A stretch of 64,000 bases of DNA from Paenibacillus marchantiophytorum. Lineage in GTDB: Bacteria > Bacillota > Bacilli > Paenibacillales > NBRC-103111. A program made the translations under genes and the position numbers. The notes under the pieces were generated by a model. It saw only the letters and a list, made by a program, of their open reading frames with translations, ran no database searches and had not been told where the DNA came from. How positions within the stretch are numbered: the stretch's first letter is position 1; the number at the start of each line of letters is the position of its first letter. This document shows, one piece after another, positions 36,087 through 44,990 of this stretch. Where the stretch lies: assembly GCF_014640555.1 (NCBI RefSeq), contig NZ_BMHE01000004.1, forward strand, positions 216,997 to 280,996, given 5' to 3'.

Positions 36087-38108
36087 TCATAAGAACAATT
36101 CTTCCAAAATAGCTACCCCTTGCGGCTCTAGCACCAACGTACGTTCGTAGAATCGGTGAGACAATAAATCCTTATAAGTTCCTTCATTTAATAAAATCAC
36201 AGATTCATAAGCATTGTGATTCAAGACAAACGTGTACGTTCTTCCTTCTTTCTGTCTGCTCTTCATCTCAACACCATAAGGTGCTTGATGAGCCGGCTGC
36301 AAATTCAAGCGCTCGCACAGCGTTTGGCTGAACTCCGCCAAAAATTTAGGATCAGGGTCTGTTGCTACATAGAACGCTTCTCCCAGCCCGAATTTATTGA
36401 GAGTGACTGCCGGCATGCCAGCGTAGAAATCACGTCCATAGAAGGCAAGAGCCTCTGCTCCTTCAAGATGGAGCAAGTCACATAAGAGTCCGCATTCGTA
36501 TTCTCCTCGAAGCTTTCCGAACGATGAGGGCATGATAATGGTGTTCGTCATATCTGGCTGAAGCGCATCTATTTCCTCAACCCAAATCCCCAGCAGGTCA
36601 CGCAATTCACCTGGATAGCCGCCGAGTGTGACAAGATCGTTCTCATTCACAATCCCGCTGAAGAATGATGTAACGAACGTTCCCCCCATGATCACAAATG
36701 ACCTCAGCCGTTCGCTCACGCCAGGTTTCATCATATACATGACTGGAGCAATTACTAACTCATACTTGGAAAAGTCGCTAAGCGGACTAATGACATCTAC
36801 ATTAACGTTTAAATCATAGAATGCCTTGTAGTATTTCTGCGCTTGCTTGAGATAATCGAGATCAACGTTCGGACCACTGGTCATTTCTACCGCATTCCAT
36901 GTATCAATATCAAACAGCAGCGCTACTTTGGACTCTGTTACAGAATCCAGCAGCGTATCTCCCAATGCGAGCAGCTCTTGTCCCAATTGCGTACACTCTT
37001 TAAACACCCTTGTGTGCTCATGACCCGCATGAGCAATCAAAGCTCCGTGATACTTTTCGCATGCGCCGACAGAACGGCGCAATTGGAAAAACATCACCGT
37101 ATCCGCTCCACGCGCTATCGCCTGATAACTCCAAAGGCGCATAACACCAGGCCTTTTGAGACTATTGTAGGGCTGCCAGTTCTGCTGGCTTGGCGTCTGC
37201 TCCATCAGCATGAAAGGCTGTCCATCTTTTAGCCCTCTCATGTAATCATGTCTCATCGCTACGTTGCTCATCGGCTCATTCATTTGAGGATAACTGTCCC
37301 AAGAGACAACATCCATACGATCTGCCCATTTCTTTAAATCCAGACCGTTAAAAAGTCCCCATATATTCGATGTAATCTTGATTTCCGGCGTGATCGCTTT
37401 AATCGTGTCATATTCGCCTTGATAGCATTCTAAGATCGCATCGGACATGAATCTCTTATAATCCAGTGCGATACCTTGGAAGCATTTATTATTCCCGTTC
37501 AAATTCGTAGGCAGGACAATTTCATCCCATTCATAGACCGTATGAGACCAGAAACTCATGTTCCACACACTATTTACGACTTCTAAAGAACCGTATTTAT
37601 TTTGCAGCCAAGTTCGGAAAGCTGAGGCGCAAGTGTCGCAGTAGCAATGCGGACCATATTCGTTGCCGATGTGCCAAACAAGCAAAGAAGGGTGATTCCC
37701 GTACCGTTCTGCCAATTTGCTCGCCAAGCGCTGAGAGAACTTCCGGTACACATTGCTGTTTGGGCAGAAGTTAACGCGAGAGCCATGCGTTCGCTTTCTC
37801 CCGTCAATATCGACGGGAAGCACTTCAGGATACAGCCGCGACATCCAGGCAGGCTGTGCTGCAGTTGAGGTAGCTAAGCACAGGAAAATGCCTTCCTTCG
37901 AAACGGTGTCTATGATTTTATCCAGCCACTCGAAATCGTAAACATCCTCCGAAAGCTGCAGCTTCGCCCAACTGAACACAGGCAGCGTCACGATATTAAT
38001 GCCCGCCAGTTTAAACAATCTCATATCTTCCTGCCACACTTCTTCAGGCCATTGGTCAGGATTATAATCGCCGCCATAATATATGTATGGCAGTTTGTCA
38101 TTAATCAT
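36087..38108 (-). CDS. GH42 beta-galactosidase
   Basis: Cytoplasmic retaining beta-galactosidase, 673 residues, no signal peptide. TIM barrel: YYGGDYNPDQWPEEVWQEDM near the start, STAAQPAWMS, the acid/base Glu in LVWHIGNEYGPH (~150) and the nucleophile Glu in FMLMEQTPSQQNW (~308). The C-terminal part carries the trimerisation (GATase-like) and beta domains usual for GH42. The cysteines in NFCPNS and CYCDTC match the zinc-binding cluster of this family. I use the ATG at 38108 because GGGGG lies 8-9 nt upstream; the ATG at 38123 has no site. It lies 35 nt downstream of the permease gene, so it belongs to the transporter operon and presumably hydrolyses imported galacto-oligosaccharides. Confidence 0.9.
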   Translation of the reverse strand: MINDKLPYIYYGGDYNPDQWPEEVWQEDMRLFKLAGINIVTLPVFSWAKLQLSEDVYDFEWLDKIIDTVSKEGIFLCLATSTAAQPAWMSRLYPEVLPVDIDGRKRTHGSRVNFCPNSNVYRKFSQRLASKLAERYGNHPSLLVWHIGNEYGPHCYCDTCASAFRTWLQNKYGSLEVVNSVWNMSFWSHTVYEWDEIVLPTNLNGNNKCFQGIALDYKRFMSDAILECYQGEYDTIKAITPEIKITSNIWGLFNGLDLKKWADRMDVVSWDSYPQMNEPMSNVAMRHDYMRGLKDGQPFMLMEQTPSQQNWQPYNSLKRPGVMRLWSYQAIARGADTVMFFQLRRSVGACEKYHGALIAHAGHEHTRVFKECTQLGQELLALGDTLLDSVTESKVALLFDIDTWNAVEMTSGPNVDLDYLKQAQKYYKAFYDLNVNVDVISPLSDFSKYELVIAPVMYMMKPGVSERLRSFVIMGGTFVTSFFSGIVNENDLVTLGGYPGELRDLLGIWVEEIDALQPDMTNTIIMPSSFGKLRGEYECGLLCDLLHLEGAEALAFYGRDFYAGMPAVTLNKFGLGEAFYVATDPDPKFLAEFSQTLCERLNLQPAHQAPYGVEMKSRQKEGRTYTFVLNHNAYESVILLNEGTYKDLLSHRFYERTLVLEPQGVAILEELFL

Positions 38109-38142
38109 TGCATATACCCCCATATTGTATAATCGAACAGAC

Positions 38143-39024
38143 CTACTCTTTCATCGCACCATCCATGAGCCCGGCAAAAATAAACTTACGCAAAACCAAG
38201 TAAATCACAAGGGTTGGAATCATGACCAAAATAATTGCGGCTGATAGCTCATTCCAGTAGGTACCCCGTTCGCCTACAAACGTCATCAAAGCGGTTGATA
38301 ACGTGCTTAGCTTCTTAGATGGCATATACAGATAGGGAATATACATGTCATTCATAATATCAACGGCTTTGATAATCGCCAGCGTAGCCGTTGCCGGAAG
38401 CAAGAGCGGGAAAAGAATGGAGCGGAAAATCCGGAAATAGGAGGCGCCATCCAGAAGTGCGCTTTCATCCAATTGCTTGGATATTTTCTCAATGAACTGC
38501 AAGTAAATGAAAATTTGCATCAAATCCGTACCCGCGTAAATAATAAGCGGAGCAAAAATTGTGTTATACAATCCTAATGACTTAATGGTCTGAAAACGGG
38601 CTACTTCTGTTGTATAGGCAGGTACGATAGATGCCACAATAAATAACAGAAAGATCGTTTTTTTGAAACGGAAATTAAATCGATTCAACACGAATGCCGT
38701 CATTGCTCCGAGGATGGCATTAATGACAACGCTTGATACCGTAACGCTAAGGGAGTTAATCAATCCAACCAGCATGTTCGCTTTCTCGAATGCAACGGCG
38801 AAATTGTGAAACGACAAGCTCTTCGGAAATGAAAACGGCGATGTTGCAGCGAGCTCCGGCGATGTTTTGAAAGCAGCGAAAACAACGACAAGCAGCGGCA
38901 CGAATATAATTAATGTAATGAGAGCGAGAATGACATAATAAAGCGTTTTACCGAGGAGGGAAAGCATTTTAGCCTTTTCCAATTTGTTTGGCTTGATGGC
39001 AATCTCTGTTTGGGACATGCTCAT
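38143..39024 (-). CDS. Sugar ABC transporter permease (MalG/LplC type)
   Basis: Inner component of a CUT1 importer, 293 residues, with about six membrane helices (TLYYVILALITLIIFVPLLV near the N-terminus). The binding-protein-dependent permease (EAA) loop reads DESALLDGASYFRIFRSIL, which contacts the ATPase. Its start overlaps the preceding permease stop by 4 bp. No ATPase gene is in the operon, as is common where a shared MsmX-type ATPase serves several importers. Confidence 0.9.
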   Translation of the reverse strand: MSMSQTEIAIKPNKLEKAKMLSLLGKTLYYVILALITLIIFVPLLVVVFAAFKTSPELAATSPFSFPKSLSFHNFAVAFEKANMLVGLINSLSVTVSSVVINAILGAMTAFVLNRFNFRFKKTIFLLFIVASIVPAYTTEVARFQTIKSLGLYNTIFAPLIIYAGTDLMQIFIYLQFIEKISKQLDESALLDGASYFRIFRSILFPLLLPATATLAIIKAVDIMNDMYIPYLYMPSKKLSTLSTALMTFVGERGTYWNELSAAIILVMIPTLVIYLVLRKFIFAGLMDGAMKE

Positions 39025-39905
39025 GATGATTTTTCTCCCTTCTCACGGATCAATAAGTTTTGAATGAAACTGAATGCGATGATCATAACCATCAAAATAA
39101 TCGCCATTGCCGACGCTAACCCATAACTATTAAACTTAAATGCTGTATTGATGGTAAAAATGGTGAACGTACTGCTGGAAGTTCCCGGACCGCCTTGTGT
39201 AACCAGGAAAGGAATATCGAATACTTGGAGTGCTCCGCGAATATTCAGGAACAAGATAATTTCAATGACACGTCGAATACCAGGCAGAACGATAAAACGA
39301 ATCTGCTGTATTTTATTTGCTCCATCAATGGTAGCGGCTTCATACAGATCGTTCGGAATAGATTGGACACCCGCGAGAAATAAGATGATATGAAACCCTG
39401 CAAACCGCCATAGCGAGATAGCAACAAGCGAATAGTTTACAATTTTCACATCACTCAACCAGTTATGAATCCATCCTTCGAGACCGACAGCTGTTAACAG
39501 CTCGTTGATCGGCCCGTTCACCGGGTTGTACAAATAGCTGAAAATGTAAGCGACAGCGACGCCATTAATAATGTAGGGCAATAAGATGATAGAGCGAAAA
39601 AATTCACTGGCTCTCATTTTGGCATTTAGCATAACCGCTAATAAAATCTCAAACGGAATCAACAGCGCATGGATGATAAAATAAAGCCAGTTGTTCGAAA
39701 GCGATTGCCAAACCTGCGACATTTTGAGCGCTTTCATATAATTCTCAAATCCTACAAAATGAAATCCCCTGCTGATCCCATTCCAGTCAGTCATACTGTA
39801 TTCAAACAGCTTCACTGTTGGGTAAATCAGAAATAACAGCAATAATCCAACCGGCAACGCCAGAAAAGAAATTACAAGCACTCTCTTTTGCATCATGTTA
39901 CTCAC
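39021..39905 (-). CDS. Sugar ABC transporter permease (MalF/LplB type)
   Basis: Partner permease, 294 residues, about six membrane helices (VLVISFLALPVGLLLLFLIY at the N-terminus) and an EAA-like loop reading DLYEAATIDGANKIQQIRFI. The start is GTG at 39905 with GAGGGG 6 nt upstream. It is first in a unit with the second permease (4-bp overlap) and GH42, preceded by a cre-like box. The binding lipoprotein is encoded separately at 30561. Confidence 0.9.
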   Translation of the reverse strand: MSNMMQKRVLVISFLALPVGLLLLFLIYPTVKLFEYSMTDWNGISRGFHFVGFENYMKALKMSQVWQSLSNNWLYFIIHALLIPFEILLAVMLNAKMRASEFFRSIILLPYIINGVAVAYIFSYLYNPVNGPINELLTAVGLEGWIHNWLSDVKIVNYSLVAISLWRFAGFHIILFLAGVQSIPNDLYEAATIDGANKIQQIRFIVLPGIRRVIEIILFLNIRGALQVFDIPFLVTQGGPGTSSSTFTIFTINTAFKFNSYGLASAMAIILMVMIIAFSFIQNLLIREKGEKSS

Positions 39906-39993
39906 TTGCTACCCCTCATTCCTTGATCTATGATGATGTAATGACTAAGTTTTCCCCTTAGATCATCCTTTGTAAGCCTAATTCTAGAGAGAT

Positions 39994-40007
39994 TGGACAC
40001 GCTTTCA
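39994..40007. promoter_or_regulatory. cre-like site upstream of the permease operon
   Basis: TGGACACGCTTTCA, reading TGAAAGCGTGTCCA on the coding strand, fits the CcpA operator consensus almost fully. It lies ~90 nt before the permease start. Confidence 0.65.
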
Positions 40008-40065
40008 CATGATAATTTTTGTGCTTTCAATTGATAAATTTTGTTGGCAAAATAAAATAAACCCG

Positions 40066-40089
40066 GACGAATCTGTATGTTGATTCGTC
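40066..40089 (-). terminator. Terminator of the six-gene GT2-HAD operon
   Basis: GACGAATC and GATTCGTC form a perfect 8-bp stem with an 8-nt loop, 24 nt past the HAD gene stop. It is followed on the minus strand by CGGGTTTATTTTATTTTG. Confidence 0.75.
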
Positions 40090-40113
40090 AAGGTAGGGAG
40101 ATTACATCCTCTT

Positions 40114-40785
40114 TTACGCCGGATCGGACCGCCCGTTTTGGAACATGAACTGATCGAGATCGAATTCCAACAGGGAATTAAGTCTTCTCTCATACTGCGG
40201 GAATTCCAGTTCCTTGGTGACCTCATTGGGTACAATGATGCACCGGATGCCTGCCCCATTGGCAGCCTTCAAGCCATTGGGTGAATCTTCGAAAGCAATC
40301 GTTTCAAATGCGCTTACGCCTAATTTGCGCATCGCCAGTTTGTACAACTCAGGATCCGGCTTCACTTTCTGCACATCATCAGATGTAACCACCTCATCGA
40401 AGAGCGACATCAGCCCAAACGATTTCAAATAACGGCTCACCCAGTCGTGAGCCGAGCTTGAAGCAACGGCTAATTTGATACCGCGCTCACTCGCCTTGTG
40501 CAATATCTTCAATACCCCTGGTCTCAGCTGGGCATTTTCCATTCGCTGCTCATATCTCATTTCCAAATGCGACTGTATCTGTACAAGATCAATCGGCTCA
40601 TTTGCATGCTCTTTCAAATAGGCGTAGGGATTAAAAGCTTCTAAAGAAGAGCCGACATGGCGCGCCCATAGCTCCATCGGCAACTCCAAGCCATACAGGG
40701 CGTACACCTCTTTGAACACGTGATACCACGGCGTTTCTGTATCTAGCAGCAAGCCATCAAAATCAAATATAGCGGCTTTCAACAT
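40114..40785 (-). CDS. HAD-superfamily phosphatase / beta-phosphoglucomutase-like
   Basis: Cytoplasmic HAD hydrolase of the PGMB/phosphatase type, 224 residues. Motif I is DFDGLLLDTE (nucleophile Asp8 and Asp10), motif II VASSSAHDW, the Lys motif VKPDPELYKLAM, and motif IV FEDSPNGLKAANGAG. A helical cap lies between motifs I and II. The open frame extends to 40989, but the ATG at 40785 has GAGGGGGGG upstream and is the family's usual start. It is the last gene of the GT2-aminotransferase-dehydrogenase-MFS operon, 25 nt after the DUF1349 gene. The substrate is probably a sugar phosphate or phosphorylated intermediate of that operon; not shown by sequence. Confidence 0.85.
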   Translation of the reverse strand: MLKAAIFDFDGLLLDTETPWYHVFKEVYALYGLELPMELWARHVGSSLEAFNPYAYLKEHANEPIDLVQIQSHLEMRYEQRMENAQLRPGVLKILHKASERGIKLAVASSSAHDWVSRYLKSFGLMSLFDEVVTSDDVQKVKPDPELYKLAMRKLGVSAFETIAFEDSPNGLKAANGAGIRCIIVPNEVTKELEFPQYERRLNSLLEFDLDQFMFQNGRSDPA

Positions 40786-40810
40786 TTTATATCCCCCCCT
40801 CAGACTTAAC

Positions 40811-41407
40811 TTAAAATCGGCTTTCGTTATGCGCATCTTGGAACGCCAAATAGTCGAATTCCACCAAGCAGCCTGCCCCTTGCGGCGACTGCGCCACAAC
40901 TCCCGCCAGGCATGCCTCGGAGTTCTGCATGCCAAAGTATCGAATGAGCGTCCAATTGACGCCATCGTGTGAATACGAAAAAGTAACACATTCGTTTTGT
41001 TTGATAACGCGCAGGTAAGGATTCTCCACAGCTACACGCTCCGAATTGCAATCATCGGATACGCCATCCCTTGTAACGACAGACACGATAGTCGCATGTT
41101 GACCATTGAATTCAAAGCACAACTTGGCCCAGTTTCGTTCATTCACCATGACCATTAAACAACCGGAATCATAGATATGCCGCATATCGACACGAAGCCG
41201 TGTTGTCAATTCAAAAGAATCTCCAGCAGGCCAGTACAAGAACGGTGCTGAGTCGGCAAAATGCCTGCCCGCCGGATCTTGAAAAAAATCTGATTTAGGC
41301 GGGGCTTCAATCGCAAGTCCGCCATCCTCGGAATACGTATATCGCTCTGGAAGATTGAGCCACTCCAGTTGTTTTCTTGTTGCTTCAGCAAATAGATTTG
41401 AAATCAT
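40811..41407 (-). CDS. DUF1349 (concanavalin-like) protein
   Basis: A 198-residue soluble beta-sandwich protein of the DUF1349/YesU group. Recognisable pieces are PPKSDFFQDPAGRHFADSAP, FLYWPAGDSFELTTRLRVD, the conserved CLMVMVNERNWAKLCFEFNG and FSYSHDGVNWTLIRYF. There is no signal peptide. Family members are lectin-like or of uncertain enzymatic role, often beside carbohydrate genes. The start overlaps the MFS stop by 4 bp (ATGA), so translation is coupled. Confidence 0.8.
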   Translation of the reverse strand: MISNLFAEATRKQLEWLNLPERYTYSEDGGLAIEAPPKSDFFQDPAGRHFADSAPFLYWPAGDSFELTTRLRVDMRHIYDSGCLMVMVNERNWAKLCFEFNGQHATIVSVVTRDGVSDDCNSERVAVENPYLRVIKQNECVTFSYSHDGVNWTLIRYFGMQNSEACLAGVVAQSPQGAGCLVEFDYLAFQDAHNESRF

Positions 41408-42660
41408 TGTTCTTCTCCCATCGTTAGTGATTGTTGGGCCCGCTTGCCGTTCCCTTTACCTATAGGGTAAGCCAAGGCCAATAAACTGGCATAGCCGATA
41501 AAAATAATAATAAACAGCAAAGAAGGCTTGAAGTTATAAACGAGCCCGGAAATATACCCCCATGGAATCGCTGCAATCGACATGACGACTTGGATGGATG
41601 AATACAAATCCGCTTTGTCATACTGCCCAAGCTTGTTCATGAGAAGGGAATCCCTGAAAGTTAAGAGCAAAAAAGTTCCAGCCGCGAGAACGGTTGTCAC
41701 AATAATGAGCATGAGCACGCTGCCTGCAGGAATAAATAAAAACAGCAACGATCCTGCTGCACAAACAGCTAACGACAGCTTCACATACGATGCTTCATTG
41801 CGTTCTTTCACTCGAGGCATGGCTGCGCTGTATACAAGTATCGTCGTTACAGCCGTAATGAAAGGAATCCAGGAGATCATCCTGTCACCAAAGCCAAGCT
41901 GCTCTTTTAAATAAATAACCTGAAAAAAGTTCAGCTGTAGAATAATATTCGAAATAATCGTTATTAAAATAATTGGCAACATCTGGCGATTGCGCATCGA
42001 TTGACCGAATAAGCGGAAACTTTGCACAACCCCACGGATAATATGGGTATCGCTATACGCCTGAATCATCACTTCTCCCGCCTCAGTCTCTTTGGTCAAG
42101 TAATTCCGTACCACGAACAGCACGGTCATACTGATGCCACCAATGAAATAAACGACGCTTATCGTCGGCATAATGCCATATTTGTGAATAACCCCTCCTG
42201 CAAGAGGGGCCAATACGCCAGCGGAAATAATAATCATATTCATAATGGCAAAGACAAGTGATCGCTGCTTCTCATCCACATCCTCGATGATCAGCAAATT
42301 GAACGCGACGGTGACAAATTTGGAACTTGCATTTAATAAGTAGGCAATGAGAAACAACCAGAAATTGTTTGAAAATGCCCAAATAAACATCGGGATACTC
42401 CAAGATATGAGGTCGAACAGAAGGGTCGTCCGTTTTCTGCCCCATTTATTCGTCACAGCTCCCGCAAACATCTGAAACATGAAAGAGAAGTACAAATTAA
42501 CCGAGTTCAGAATACCGATTTGAATGTCGCTCAAGCCTGCCCCCTTCATATATAAGGGGGCATAAAACAAAACAATCGTACCAGGAATCGCCCACAACGG
42601 CTCCAGCCAGATGGAATACCGGGGATTGTCGGGGAGCTGACGAAACTTTGCAAAGTTCAT
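41404..42660 (-). CDS. MFS transporter
   Basis: A 418-residue integral membrane protein with about 12 predicted helices (for example WAIPGTIVLFYAPLYMKG, PMFIWAFSNNFWLFLIAYLL, VLMLIIVTTVLAAGTFLLL) and a GRKRTT loop after helix 2-3 (NKWGRKRTTLLFDL), the usual MFS signature loop. It could import a substrate of the operon or export its product; the sequence does not decide. It lies 9 nt downstream of the zinc dehydrogenase gene and overlaps the DUF1349 gene. Confidence 0.85.
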   Translation of the reverse strand: MNFAKFRQLPDNPRYSIWLEPLWAIPGTIVLFYAPLYMKGAGLSDIQIGILNSVNLYFSFMFQMFAGAVTNKWGRKRTTLLFDLISWSIPMFIWAFSNNFWLFLIAYLLNASSKFVTVAFNLLIIEDVDEKQRSLVFAIMNMIIISAGVLAPLAGGVIHKYGIMPTISVVYFIGGISMTVLFVVRNYLTKETEAGEVMIQAYSDTHIIRGVVQSFRLFGQSMRNRQMLPIILITIISNIILQLNFFQVIYLKEQLGFGDRMISWIPFITAVTTILVYSAAMPRVKERNEASYVKLSLAVCAAGSLLFLFIPAGSVLMLIIVTTVLAAGTFLLLTFRDSLLMNKLGQYDKADLYSSIQVVMSIAAIPWGYISGLVYNFKPSLLFIIIFIGYASLLALAYPIGKGNGKRAQQSLTMGEEQ

Positions 42661-42669
42661 ACTTTCACC

Positions 42670-43704
42670 CTAACATACTAAAATAGTTTTCACTGAGCTC
42701 ATCGGACGCAGTTCGCCTGTACGCATATGGTAACCCATCGTTTCGTTGAATGCCTGTTCATATTGCTCCAACGCCACCCTTGACGTGATCATCCGTTCCA
42801 GTTCAGGCATGCTTTGGGCGAACTGAAGTGCCATGCCAACAATTTGATGAACGGCCACCTGCCCGATGATGTTCACACCGTTATTGATGAAATCGGTTGG
42901 ACGAATGGTGACCTCATACTGCTCGTTGTAGCCCATCGGGATAATCCGTCCGCCTTTTCCAATATAATCAAGCGCCATATGCAATTGATTGCCTACCGCA
43001 TCAACGACGATATCAAACTTGCGACCATTGTTCACAGCCAAGACCGATTGGGCGGTCATCTCCGCAGGATGGAACACATGATCGGCAATCTCGCTTGCAA
43101 AACTACGGCGGTAATCGTCCGGCTCTGTCCCGACTGTCAGTCGACCAAGACGCTTACTAACAAGTTGGCACAAAGATCCGATCGCTCCGGAACCCAGAAC
43201 AAGCACCGAATCACTGGGCTTAATATTTGCTTTGAGGAACGTATTGAGCACACAACCGAGCGGTTCAATCAGCATGGCCGATTCCCAGCTCATCGTATCC
43301 GGTATCTTGTACATGTATTTCTCTTCTCCGACATAATATTCCGCGAAAGTGCCGTGAATCGTCATTCCTACCTGATGCTCTTCAAAATTTTCACAGTAGC
43401 AAAATTGACTCATGCGGCAAAAGTGGCAGACACCGCAAGCTTGTGTCGGATCAACAATAACGCGGTCGCCTACGCTAACGCTCCTGACCCGCTCGCCTAC
43501 CTCAACCACCGTGCCTACCCCTTCATGCCCGATAACCGTGCCCGCATTGGCAAATATTTTTCCTTTGATGACGTTTAAGTCTGTTCCACAAATACCTGAT
43601 CCATAAATCTTTACTTTCACCTGTGTCGCTGATTGAATTTCCGGTTGATCCATCTCCATCAGTTCTACGGTTTTGGGAGCCGTATATACCAGTGCCTTCA
43701 TCAT
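42670..43704 (-). CDS. Zinc-dependent medium-chain dehydrogenase
   Basis: A 344-residue NAD(P)-dependent polyol/alcohol dehydrogenase of the MDR superfamily. Catalytic zinc region GICGTDLN and GHEGVGTVVEVG; structural zinc cysteines in CGVCHFCRMSQFCYC; Rossmann motif LVLGSGAIGSL. Likely oxidises a secondary hydroxyl on a sugar or cyclitol. Its start overlaps the aminotransferase stop by 4 bp. The dehydrogenase plus aminotransferase order (ketone formation, then amination) suggests amino-sugar or aminocyclitol formation; this is inference. Confidence 0.85.
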   Translation of the reverse strand: MMKALVYTAPKTVELMEMDQPEIQSATQVKVKIYGSGICGTDLNVIKGKIFANAGTVIGHEGVGTVVEVGERVRSVSVGDRVIVDPTQACGVCHFCRMSQFCYCENFEEHQVGMTIHGTFAEYYVGEEKYMYKIPDTMSWESAMLIEPLGCVLNTFLKANIKPSDSVLVLGSGAIGSLCQLVSKRLGRLTVGTEPDDYRRSFASEIADHVFHPAEMTAQSVLAVNNGRKFDIVVDAVGNQLHMALDYIGKGGRIIPMGYNEQYEVTIRPTDFINNGVNIIGQVAVHQIVGMALQFAQSMPELERMITSRVALEQYEQAFNETMGYHMRTGELRPMSSVKTILVC

Positions 43705-44975
43705 TCATTCCTCCTTTTATCATTCGCAAGTGCTTCATTGGCTTCGTGCCATAATCGCAAGGCAGACTCAATCGACGTCTGGACACAATCGAAATCATCC
43801 TTGGTATGAGAATCAGAAAACACGAAATAACCTTTGCTAAAAATGCCATCTGCCGCCAGATGTTTAACTAAAAACTCGCGAAACGGATCTTGATAGAAAT
43901 GAGGCTTGCTTGGCTGACGTATACAAAAACTTGCGTAAGTTCCTTGCAGCTCGAGATCATGCAATTCGAGCGACACCATGAGTTCTTTCAGCTGTTTCAT
44001 CATGGAAGATGCAGGGTCTCGCCAGCTCGGCCAGACTGGCGCTTGCTCCATCAACTCCTCGCAAGCGATAAGCGCTGCGAAAGCAATCGCTTCACTGGCA
44101 TGGGCAGAGCTGAACTTGATGTCAGCCAGCAAGGTCATCCAAGGATCACCGCCCATAATGACAGCCAGTGGCAGTCCATTCGCCATTCCTTTGGACAGAC
44201 ACAGGATGTCAGGCCAAACATCGAATTCACCTGCCGTTGCCTGCTTGCCCATCCTTATCCCCGACGTGACTTCATCAAAAATAACAGTTACCTTCCGCTG
44301 ATTACAGTCAGCTACAACTTTGCTCAGTTCTTCCTTCTCCCACTCGTTCGGACATAGTACAATACAAGCCACATTGTCAGCTTCCGAAGCCAACAAATCC
44401 ATGATGGCTTGTGAACCGCCATTCACCCAGGTTGTCGTATCACGGATAGAGGAAGGTATTCCCAGCGCTGCGTCCTCTTGCCCGTAATAACCGTAAGAAG
44501 ACCAATCGTGCCAACCATGATAAGCCGTTGCAATAACCTTCGACTTGCCGCTATAGGCTCTGGCCGCACGTACTGCTGCACTAACGACGTCTGCTCCACC
44601 CTTCGCAAACTTCAATGACTTGTAGCGCCCGCCAAATCGCTTCAATATCAGCTTAGCCGCTTCCAACTCCAAGTCTGACGCTGTCGAGAAACTCGTTCCT
44701 TTGGCCAGCTGCCTGATAATGGCCTCATTCACTTCTTCTCGGGCATGCCCCCAGGACACCGTCCCCATGGCCATCTCGCAATCTAACCATACATGACCAT
44801 CCAAATCTGTAAATCTCGAACCCTTCGCTTCCGCACAACATAATGCCGTATAACCCGGAAACAACCGTTCAGGACTTTTGGCAAGCGTGCTGCAGCCGCC
44901 GGGAATAATTGCAGCAGCTTGCTCCAGCCATTCCAAGCTCCTAGTAAAATTTATTTGCTCTATGGTCTCTTCCAT
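43701..44975 (-). CDS. Class-III PLP aminotransferase (GSA-aminomutase-like)
   Basis: A 424-residue PLP enzyme of the glutamate-1-semialdehyde aminomutase/omega-aminotransferase family. Visible motifs: PGGCSTLAKSPERLFPGY at the N-terminus, KFAKGGADVVSAAVRAARAY, YHGWHDW, the cofactor Asp in VIFDEVTSGIR, and the Schiff-base Lys in CLSKGMANGLPLAVIMGG (~261). It is unlikely to serve tetrapyrrole synthesis because it sits in a sugar/transport operon and not with hem genes. Related enzymes in antibiotic and nucleotide-sugar clusters aminate keto groups. GGGGGTG lies 6 nt before the ATG. Confidence 0.85.
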   Translation of the reverse strand: MEETIEQINFTRSLEWLEQAAAIIPGGCSTLAKSPERLFPGYTALCCAEAKGSRFTDLDGHVWLDCEMAMGTVSWGHAREEVNEAIIRQLAKGTSFSTASDLELEAAKLILKRFGGRYKSLKFAKGGADVVSAAVRAARAYSGKSKVIATAYHGWHDWSSYGYYGQEDAALGIPSSIRDTTTWVNGGSQAIMDLLASEADNVACIVLCPNEWEKEELSKVVADCNQRKVTVIFDEVTSGIRMGKQATAGEFDVWPDILCLSKGMANGLPLAVIMGGDPWMTLLADIKFSSAHASEAIAFAALIACEELMEQAPVWPSWRDPASSMMKQLKELMVSLELHDLELQGTYASFCIRQPSKPHFYQDPFREFLVKHLAADGIFSKGYFVFSDSHTKDDFDCVQTSIESALRLWHEANEALANDKRRNE

Positions 44976-44990
44976 TATTACACCCCCTGA

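Noticed and set aside
42814..43578. Long plus-strand frame (254 codons) opposite the zinc dehydrogenase gene
   Set aside because: It is antisense to a clear MDR gene with intact zinc and Rossmann motifs, and its translation has no domain-like character.
43701..44975. Aminotransferase as the housekeeping hemL gene
   Set aside because: It resembles GSA aminomutase, but the operon contains sugar, transport and dehydrogenase genes and no other heme gene.
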